NCBI GenBank assembly: GCA_012728445.1
Contig: JAAYFA010000406.1
Location: 1-5,236, forward strand
Direction of reading: 5' to 3'
Length of the DNA: 5,236 nucleotides
Source: Clostridiales bacterium
GTDB lineage: Bacteria; Bacillota; Clostridia; Oscillospirales; Acutalibacteraceae
Positions 1 through 5,236 of this stretch are shown one piece after another. Below the pieces are notes generated by a model, which worked only from the letters and a program-made list of their open reading frames with translations, had not been told where the DNA came from and did not search any database. Position numbers and translations under genes: made by a program. The first letter of the stretch is position 1. Each line of letters begins with the position of its first letter.

Positions 1-108
1 CTTGAAGTTCCCGAAGAGCTTGAATTCCCCGAAGAGCTTGAAGTTCCCGAAGGGCCCGAAGAGCCCGAAGAGCCCGAAGAGCCCGAAGAGCCCGAAGAAC
101 CCGAAGAA
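1..108 (+). repeat. In-frame nested tandem repeat (three 18-base units, then six 9-base units)
   Basis: Three 18-base units at 1-18, 19-36 and 37-54 read CTTGAAGTTCCCGAAGAG with one or two changes each. They are followed by six 9-base units of CCCGAAGAG at 55-108, the last two having GAA instead of GAG. Each 18-base unit ends in the same 9-base block, so the short array probably arose by slippage from the longer unit. Unit lengths are multiples of three, so gain or loss of a unit changes the length of the Pro-Glu tract without breaking the frame. The array reaches the left edge and may extend further. Confidence 0.9.
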
Positions 109-342
109 CTCAAAGAATCTGATGCGTTGGAACAATCGGAAGCGTTCAGCAGTTTGGAAGGAATTATAGATTTGCAGGAAATACAAACACCGCCGATAAT
201 TGTTGAACCCGATAAAGCGGACATCAAGCACGACGATGTAGATTTAAGCACAAAAGAAATTGAAACGAGCTCATCCCGCGATATTAGCGAAAGCGATATT
301 GATGAGCTTCTCCGCCTATTCTCGAATGACGTAGAGACTTAA
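1..342 (+). CDS. C-terminal part of an acidic Pro-Glu-repeat protein of unknown function (5' end outside window)
   Basis: The reading frame is open from base 1 to the TAA at 340-342, giving 113 visible residues. The first 36 are three LE(V/F)PE(E/G) hexapeptides followed by six PEE tripeptides, a highly acidic Pro-Glu tract. After it come about 77 residues rich in Asp, Glu, Ser and Ile, with no membrane segment and no Cys. The tail looks mostly disordered, ending in a short predicted amphipathic helix at visible residues 95-107 (ISESDIDELLRLF). That helix resembles the LSQ-x-EID-ALL peptide at the N-terminus of FliM/FliY. A TTG at 127 could be read as a start, but it has no ribosome binding site and the frame continues upstream without a stop, so I treat the gene as running in from the left. 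Pro-Glu tracts usually act as rigid linkers or spacers; the functional domain must lie upstream and is not visible. I do not recognise the family. It ends 49 bases before the regulator gene on the same strand. Confidence 0.75.
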   Translation, partial: LEVPEELEFPEELEVPEGPEEPEEPEEPEEPEEPEELKESDALEQSEAFSSLEGIIDLQEIQTPPIIVEPDKADIKHDDVDLSTKEIETSSSRDISESDIDELLRLFSNDVET

Positions 343-379
343 ATGGTGAAAATGTTTTTAAACGACAGATAAATTGAAC

Positions 380-386
380 GGAGGGG
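380..386 (+). promoter_or_regulatory. Ribosome binding site of the XRE-cupin regulator gene
   Basis: GGAGGGG lies five bases upstream of the ATG at 392 and is a strong Shine-Dalgarno match. It supports 392 over the second in-frame ATG at 398. The 49-base gap to the preceding gene shows no convincing promoter or terminator hairpin. Confidence 0.8.
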
Positions 387-391
387 TCTGA

Positions 392-961
392 ATGGAAATG
401 ATTGCCGAAATTGCGCAAAGAATTCATGCGCTCAGGGATATATGCGAGTTTACAGTTGAAGAAATGGCCGAGCTAACCGGTTGCACTGTTGATGAGTATC
501 TGCTTGCGGAAGCAGGCAAAGTGGATTTTTCTTTCACTTTTATTTACAAATGTGCTGAAAAATTCAAAGTCGATATGGTTGAATTACTGACCGGGGAAAA
601 TCCTCATTTGTCTTTTTACTCAATAGTCAGGAATGGGGACGGCTTGCCAATGAAGCGCCGGTCAGGCTTTAACTACTATCACCTTGGTTACCGTTTTAAA
701 GGTAAGCTCTGCGAACCGTTTTTAGTAACGGCTCCTTTTTCTCGAAAAGTGCAAGATGAACCGATTGCCTTGTCTACGCACGAAGGTCAAGAATTTAATT
801 ATATTTTAAAAGGCAGTCTCAAGATAAAACTTGAAGATCATACCGAGGTTTTACATGAGGGGGACAGTGTACTGTACGATTCCTCACACGGGCACGGAAT
901 GATAGCGACAGATGGTGAAGATTGCGTGTTTTTGGCTATAATTTTGAAAAAACCGGAATGA
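392..961 (+). CDS. XRE-family transcriptional regulator with C-terminal cupin domain
   Basis: The protein has 189 residues, the usual length for two-domain XRE-cupin regulators. Residues about 6-67 form a lambda-repressor-like helix-turn-helix: an initial helix (IAQRIHALRD), then VEEMAELTG as the first HTH helix, then VDEYLLAEAG in the recognition-helix position, closing with VDMVELLTG. Residues about 105-186 form a cupin barrel. Motif 1 is STHEGQEF through G141, with H130 and E134; motif 2 is EGDSVLYDSSHGHG at 156-169, with H168. The first metal-ligand His of a classical cupin is replaced by S128, so metal binding, if any, would rest on fewer ligands. The protein is cytosolic, with no signal peptide. 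Proteins of this kind bind operator DNA and sense a small ligand through the cupin. The gene ends 13 bases before the acyl-CoA synthetase gene, so it probably regulates that operon; the ligand and direction of control are inferred, not visible. Confidence 0.92.
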   Translation: MEMIAEIAQRIHALRDICEFTVEEMAELTGCTVDEYLLAEAGKVDFSFTFIYKCAEKFKVDMVELLTGENPHLSFYSIVRNGDGLPMKRRSGFNYYHLGYRFKGKLCEPFLVTAPFSRKVQDEPIALSTHEGQEFNYILKGSLKIKLEDHTEVLHEGDSVLYDSSHGHGMIATDGEDCVFLAIILKKPE

Positions 962-974
962 GGAATAATTAAGT

Positions 975-2633
975 ATGCAGAATATTAATTTAAATTATGT
1001 TTACGAATATTTTGACGATGAAGGCAAATTGACCGGATACAAACTAAAATATCCGGACAATTTTAATTTTGCTTATGATTGTGTGGATGTCATTGCAAAC
1101 ACCGAGCCTGATCGAGTGGCATTGATATGGTGCAACCCAAAGGGGGAGGAGCATCGTTTTACTTACGGTGAGTTAAAATACTACAGCGACAAAACCGCCA
1201 ACATGCTTCGCAGCAAGGGTATTAACAAAGGCGATATGGTTATGGTCATCTTAAAGCGCCATTACCAGTTCTGGTTTATTATTTTAGCGCTGCATAAGCT
1301 TGGCGCCGTTATAATTCCGGCAACTTTTTTACTTACTGCGCATGATATTGTTTATAGAGCAAACGCTGCGGGCGTAAAGGCTGTTATTTGCACCGGTGAA
1401 GGCGATGTTGCCCGGCATATTGATGAAGCGCTTCCGGAATGTCCCGATATAGAAATAAAGATGATGGTAAACGGTAAAAGAGACGGCTGGGACAATTTTA
1501 TGACCGCAATGGAAGCGGCCGATAACACGTTTGAAAGAGTAGTCACAAAAATTGATGAGCCTATGATTTTGTATTTTTCATCCGGCACCACCGGTAACCC
1601 CAAAATGGCGCTTCATAATTACGCCTATGCCTTGGGGCATTTAACAACGGGAAAATACTGGCAAAATGTAGGGCCTGAAAGCTTGCATTTTACCATAGCG
1701 GACACCGGTTGGGGCAAGGCGGTTTGGGGCAAACTCTATGGGCAGATGCTCATGGAAGGCAGTGTTTTTACCTATGATATGGACAAATTCGTGCCGGCTG
1801 AGATTCTCTCTCTGATTCAAAAATATAGAATAACCTCCCTATGCTGTCCGCCGACCATGTTTCGTTTTTTACTGCAGGAAGATGTTAAGGCTTATGATTT
1901 AAGCTCTTTGCAGTATTGCACGATAGCCGGTGAAGCGCTCAGCCCCGATGTGTTCAACAAATGGGATGACCTGACGGGTGTCAAACTGATGGAAGGCTTT
2001 GGACAGACCGAAACAACTATTATGATAGCCAATATCATCGGCTCCCGGCCAAAGCCCGGCTCTATGGGCAAACCCATGCCGCATTATGATATTGATATTG
2101 TAGACGAGGACGGCAAGTCGGTTTCCCCGGGCGTGACGGGCGAGATTGTGATACGCACAGACAAACACATTCCCGAAGGGCTGTTTATGTCTTATTACCG
2201 CGATGAGAACCGCACGAACGAAGCATGGCATGATGATATTTATCATACAGGCGATACAGCCTGGAAAGATGAGGACGGCTATTTCTGGTATGTTGGTCGT
2301 ACAGACGATGTGATCAAGTCCTCGGGTTATCGCATTGGCCCGTTTGAAATCGAAAGCGTGCTTGCGGAACATCCGGCTGTTATAGAATGCGCAGTAACGG
2401 CAGTGCCGGATGAATTGCGCGGTAATTTAGTCAAAGCAACAATAGTCCTTAAAGCAAACGTTGAGCCGACGGATGCCCTGAAAAAAGAACTGCAAAATTA
2501 TGTGAAACGAGTAACAGCTCCTTATAAATACCCAAGGATCATTGAATTCGTTGAAGCGTTGCCCAAAACAGTGAACGGAAAAATCCGTAGAGTAGCAATC
2601 AGGGAGAATGATACGGTATCTGCGGCGGAATAG
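975..2633 (+). CDS. AMP-forming acyl-CoA synthetase, MACS type (small, medium or branched acyl substrate)
   Basis: This complete 552-residue protein is typical in length for the acyl/aryl-CoA synthetase (ANL) superfamily. It is expected to activate a carboxylic acid with ATP to an acyl-adenylate and transfer it to CoA in the cytosol. Motifs in order: the phosphate loop SSGTTGNPK at 202-210; TGWGKAVWGK at 244-253; GFGQTET (A5) at 341-347; YHTGD with D427 (A7, ribose binding); GRTDD with R442; the hinge and A8 region IKSSGYRIGPFEIE at 447-460; and PKTVNGKIRR with catalytic K536 (A10). The region around 229-251 resembles medium-chain and branched-chain acyl-CoA synthetases such as the Methanosarcina acetivorans enzyme, more than classical acetyl-CoA synthetase, which is about 100 residues longer. 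The start is ATG 975, with a modest AGGA at 961-964 ten bases upstream. It lies 13 bases behind the XRE-cupin regulator, almost surely in the same operon. The exact acid cannot be read from sequence; benzoate-like aromatic acids are less likely but not excluded. Confidence 0.93.
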   Translation: MQNINLNYVYEYFDDEGKLTGYKLKYPDNFNFAYDCVDVIANTEPDRVALIWCNPKGEEHRFTYGELKYYSDKTANMLRSKGINKGDMVMVILKRHYQFWFIILALHKLGAVIIPATFLLTAHDIVYRANAAGVKAVICTGEGDVARHIDEALPECPDIEIKMMVNGKRDGWDNFMTAMEAADNTFERVVTKIDEPMILYFSSGTTGNPKMALHNYAYALGHLTTGKYWQNVGPESLHFTIADTGWGKAVWGKLYGQMLMEGSVFTYDMDKFVPAEILSLIQKYRITSLCCPPTMFRFLLQEDVKAYDLSSLQYCTIAGEALSPDVFNKWDDLTGVKLMEGFGQTETTIMIANIIGSRPKPGSMGKPMPHYDIDIVDEDGKSVSPGVTGEIVIRTDKHIPEGLFMSYYRDENRTNEAWHDDIYHTGDTAWKDEDGYFWYVGRTDDVIKSSGYRIGPFEIESVLAEHPAVIECAVTAVPDELRGNLVKATIVLKANVEPTDALKKELQNYVKRVTAPYKYPRIIEFVEALPKTVNGKIRRVAIRENDTVSAAE

Positions 2634-2697
2634 TCGGTTTTAATGAGGGATCAGTATTTACCCTTTTCACATAAAACAACAGGACGTTTCACAACTC

Positions 2698-2704
2698 AAG
2701 GAGG
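2698..2704 (+). promoter_or_regulatory. Ribosome binding site of valS
   Basis: AAGGAGG is a perfect Shine-Dalgarno core placed seven bases before the ATG at 2712, and it fixes the valS start. It is the strongest such site in the window, fitting a highly translated housekeeping gene. The rest of the 78-base gap (2634-2711) shows no T-box sequence, no clear promoter and no solid terminator. Confidence 0.88.
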
Positions 2705-2711
2705 AAATATA

Positions 2712-5236
2712 ATGGCAAAGGACCTAGCAAAACAGTACGACCCGAAAAATGTTGAAGACCGCACTTATCAATTTTGGCTGGATGGTAACTATTTCCATGC
2801 TAAGGTAGATTTGGATAAAAAACCATACACGATTGTTATGCCGCCTCCTAATATTACGGGGCAGCTTCATATGGGGCATGCCCTTGATAACACGTTACAG
2901 GATATCATTATCAGATGGCGCCGTATGCAGGGTTATGACGCTTTGTGGCTGCCCGGTACCGACCATGCGTCCATTGCCACCGAGGCTAAGCTTGTGGAAG
3001 CGCTTAAAGAAGAAGGCTTAACCAAGAGCGATGTCGGTAGAGAAGGGTTCCTCGAAAAAGCATGGTTATGGAAAGAAAAGTATGGCGGCTCAATTATCAA
3101 CCAGCTCAAAAAAATGGGCTCGTCTTGCGATTGGGAGCGTGAGCGCTTCACATTGGACGAAGGATGCAGCCGAGCGGTTAAAGAAGTTTTTGTAACCCTT
3201 TATGAAAAAGGGTTGATATATAGGGGCGAGCGCATTATCAATTGGTGCCCAAACTGCCTCACGTCCATTTCCGATGCCGAGGTTGAGTTTGAAGAAAAGG
3301 ACAGTTCCTTCTGGCACATACGCTACCCTTTATCGGATGGCAGCGGTTATATTGAACTAGCCACCACTAGGCCTGAAACGATGCTCGGTGACACCGCAGT
3401 TGCGGTTCACCCGGAAGATGAAAGATACAAACATCTTGTTGGTAAAATGTTGATTTTGCCGATCGTAAATAAAGAAATTCCGATTATAGCCGATAGCTAT
3501 GTGGAACAGGACTTTGGAACCGGCGCTGTGAAAATAACGCCGGCCCATGACCCGAACGATTTCGAGGTTGGCGCAAGGCATTCCTTGCCGATTATTAATG
3601 TCATGACCGAAGACGGACATATGAATGAAAATGCAGGCAAATTTGAGGGGTTGGACAGTCTTGCTTGTCGGAAGGCTATTGTAAAAGAACTGGAGGAAGG
3701 TGACTTCCTTGTAAAAGTTGAACCCATGAGGCACAATGTCGGTGCTTGCTACCGTTGCCATACAACCGTTGAACCGCGCATTTCTCTGCAGTGGTTTGTG
3801 GAAATGAAGCCGCTTGCAAAGCCTGCTATTGATATTGTGAAAGACGGAACCATCAAGTTTATTCCCGAGCGTTTTGATAAAACTTATTTCCATTGGATGG
3901 AGAACATTAAAGATTGGTGTATATCACGCCAGCTTTGGTGGGGGCACAGAATACCGGCATGGTATTGTGCCGATTGCGACGAAATTATTGTCAGCAAAGA
4001 AGAACCGTCACACTGCATAAAATGTGGCGGTAGCAAATTGACGCAAGACCCCGATACGCTTGACACCTGGTTCTCCTCCGCACTATGGCCTTTTTCTACC
4101 CTTGGCTGGCCGGTCGAAACACCGGAGTTTAAGCATTATTATCCGACGAGTACCCTGGTCACGGGGTATGATATTATCTTTTTCTGGGTTGCCCGCATGA
4201 TTTTTTCTGCTTGTGAGCAAACGGATATGAAACCCTTTGACACCGTATTTATTCATGGGATTATCAGAGATGCTCAAGGCAGAAAAATGTCGAAATCCCT
4301 TGGTAACGGCATTGACCCGCTTCTTCTGATTGAAGAGTTTGGTGCAGACGCTCTCCGCTTTGCGCTAGCGACGGGCAATAGTCCCGGTAACGATATGCGT
4401 TTCTCGGATGAAAAGGTCGAGTCCAGCCGCAACTTTGCTAATAAAATTTGGAATGCTGCGCGCTTTATCCTAATGAATCTCGATGGAGACGAACCTGCGC
4501 CGCATACGCCCGAAGAACCGGCGTTGGAAGACAAATGGATCCTGAGTCGTTTCAATACACTTGTCAAAGAAGTGACCGATAACTTAGAAAAATTTGAGCT
4601 CGGCATAGCTGTTCAAAAGCTTTATGATTTTATTTGGGATGTTTTTTGCGACTGGTATATTGAGCTGGCTAAAATCCGCTTGCATCAGGAGAATGAAGGT
4701 AAAGAGACTGCAAAAACGGTCTTGATCTATGTTATGTCGAATACTTTAAAACTACTTCATCCGTTTATGCCATTCATCACGGAAGAAATTTGGCAAACAC
4801 TCCCGCATGAAGGGGAGTCTATCATGGTTTCCACTTGGCCGGAATATAACAGTGCTCTTAATTTTGCGGCAGAAGAGCTTGAGATGGAACGGATTATGGA
4901 AGCTGTCCGTGCAGTGCGCAACCGCCGGGCCGAAATGAACGTGCCTCCGTCAAGAAAAGCAAAGTTGTTTATTGAAAGCACATATATGAAAACTTTTGAG
5001 TCCGCCGGCGTGTTTATGCAAAAACTTGCATGGGCGTCCGAGGTTGAGGTTGGCAGCAGTTTTACCATTGAAAACGCAGTCAGCATTATTACAGACGATG
5101 CTAAAATATTTATTCCGATGGAGGACTTGGTCGACTTTGAAGCAGAACGCGCCAGGCTCAATAAAGAACTTGCCGTCGCAGAAAAAAACTTGGAAAGCAT
5201 TGTAAACCAACTTGCCAACGAAAACTTTGTTTCTAA
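2712..5236 (+). CDS. valS: Valyl-tRNA synthetase (3' end cut by window edge)
   Basis: The frame is open from ATG 2712 to the last base, 841 codons plus two bases. Clostridial and Bacillus ValRS proteins have about 880 residues, so roughly 40 are missing. The enzyme charges tRNA-Val with valine in the cytosol and edits mischarged threonine. Class Ia motifs: PPPNITG then HMGH at 53-56 (HIGH signature) and KMSKS at 525-529. The CP1 editing domain shows ATTRPETMLGD at 217-227 and GTGAVKITPAHDPNDF at 269-284. Two four-cysteine sites suggest bound zinc: C179/C182 with C346/C349, and C419/C422 with C435/C438. The Val-specific DTWFSSALWPFSTLGWP block follows the second site. The anticodon-binding helical domain begins near W609. 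From about residue 804 a charged C-terminal coiled coil starts (LVDFEAERARLNKELA), characteristic of ValRS and absent from IleRS and LeuRS. The variant DHASIATE at 84-91, in place of the common DHAGIATQ, is as I recall frequent in Clostridia. No frameshift is seen. Confidence 0.98.
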   Translation, partial: MAKDLAKQYDPKNVEDRTYQFWLDGNYFHAKVDLDKKPYTIVMPPPNITGQLHMGHALDNTLQDIIIRWRRMQGYDALWLPGTDHASIATEAKLVEALKEEGLTKSDVGREGFLEKAWLWKEKYGGSIINQLKKMGSSCDWERERFTLDEGCSRAVKEVFVTLYEKGLIYRGERIINWCPNCLTSISDAEVEFEEKDSSFWHIRYPLSDGSGYIELATTRPETMLGDTAVAVHPEDERYKHLVGKMLILPIVNKEIPIIADSYVEQDFGTGAVKITPAHDPNDFEVGARHSLPIINVMTEDGHMNENAGKFEGLDSLACRKAIVKELEEGDFLVKVEPMRHNVGACYRCHTTVEPRISLQWFVEMKPLAKPAIDIVKDGTIKFIPERFDKTYFHWMENIKDWCISRQLWWGHRIPAWYCADCDEIIVSKEEPSHCIKCGGSKLTQDPDTLDTWFSSALWPFSTLGWPVETPEFKHYYPTSTLVTGYDIIFFWVARMIFSACEQTDMKPFDTVFIHGIIRDAQGRKMSKSLGNGIDPLLLIEEFGADALRFALATGNSPGNDMRFSDEKVESSRNFANKIWNAARFILMNLDGDEPAPHTPEEPALEDKWILSRFNTLVKEVTDNLEKFELGIAVQKLYDFIWDVFCDWYIELAKIRLHQENEGKETAKTVLIYVMSNTLKLLHPFMPFITEEIWQTLPHEGESIMVSTWPEYNSALNFAAEELEMERIMEAVRAVRNRRAEMNVPPSRKAKLFIESTYMKTFESAGVFMQKLAWASEVEVGSSFTIENAVSIITDDAKIFIPMEDLVDFEAERARLNKELAVAEKNLESIVNQLANENFVS

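Noticed and set aside
1..108. CRISPR-like direct repeats
   Set aside because: The units are contiguous, in frame and lack spacers; they are protein-coding tandem repeats.
127..342. Small 71-residue gene starting at TTG 127
   Set aside because: The frame is open without a stop back to base 1 and no ribosome binding site precedes the TTG, so this is the tail of a longer gene.
1899..2372. Open frame of 157 codons on the minus strand
   Set aside because: It is antisense to the conserved C-terminal half of the acyl-CoA synthetase and shows no family resemblance.
2646..2664. Hairpin AGGG...CCCT between the ligase gene and valS as a terminator
   Set aside because: The stem is only four base pairs with an 11-base loop; it is too weak to call.
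2708..2713. TATAAT hexamer just before valS
   Set aside because: It overlaps the valS start codon, so it cannot be the -10 element for a transcript carrying the AAGGAGG site, and no -35 box is suitably placed.
3357..3893. Open frame of 178 codons on the minus strand
   Set aside because: It lies wholly inside valS, antisense to a strongly conserved coding frame, has no recognisable domain and mirrors codon bias of the real gene.
4757..5218. Minus-strand frames of 153 and 86 codons and a plus-strand frame of 69 codons near the right edge
   Set aside because: All overlap the intact C-terminal part of valS in other frames and have low-complexity or unrecognisable translations.

Overview
The window reads as ordinary chromosomal DNA from an anaerobic Firmicute of the class Clostridia. 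The evidence is strong AAGGAGG-type ribosome binding sites, moderate GC (mid-40s percent by eye), tight gene packing on one strand, and clostridial-type variants in the regulator and in valyl-tRNA synthetase. The genus cannot be named from the sequence.

Layout, all on the + strand: (1) positions 1-342 hold the 3' end of a gene whose start lies left of the window. It encodes an acidic Pro-Glu repeat tract followed by a short acidic C-terminal tail. (2) 392-961 encodes a 189-residue transcription regulator with an N-terminal XRE-type helix-turn-helix and a C-terminal cupin domain. (3) 975-2633 encodes a complete AMP-forming acyl-CoA synthetase of the medium-chain/branched-chain (MACS) type. (4) 2712 to the right edge encodes valyl-tRNA synthetase (valS). 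It is intact for 841 codons and is cut by the window edge roughly 40 residues before its expected end. No RNA gene, mobile element, CRISPR array or convincing terminator is visible. The intergenic gaps are 49, 13 and 78 bases, so no stretch over 300 bases lacks a gene.

How the genes work together: the regulator and the acyl-CoA synthetase are 13 bases apart and almost certainly form one transcriptional unit. The cupin domain may sense the acid, acyl-CoA or another metabolite of the pathway that the ligase feeds. The ligase carries all core motifs of the superfamily, and its acyl-pocket residues resemble those of enzymes acting on small branched acids. valS has its own strong ribosome binding site and follows after only 78 bases, with no room for a classical T-box leader in the gap. 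It is either read through from upstream or driven by a promoter I cannot recognise. The link between valS and the other genes may be mere adjacency.

I found no clear sign of a previously undescribed system. The most unusual part is the repeat-rich tail at the left edge, which ends in a motif resembling the CheY-binding N-terminus of FliM/FliY.
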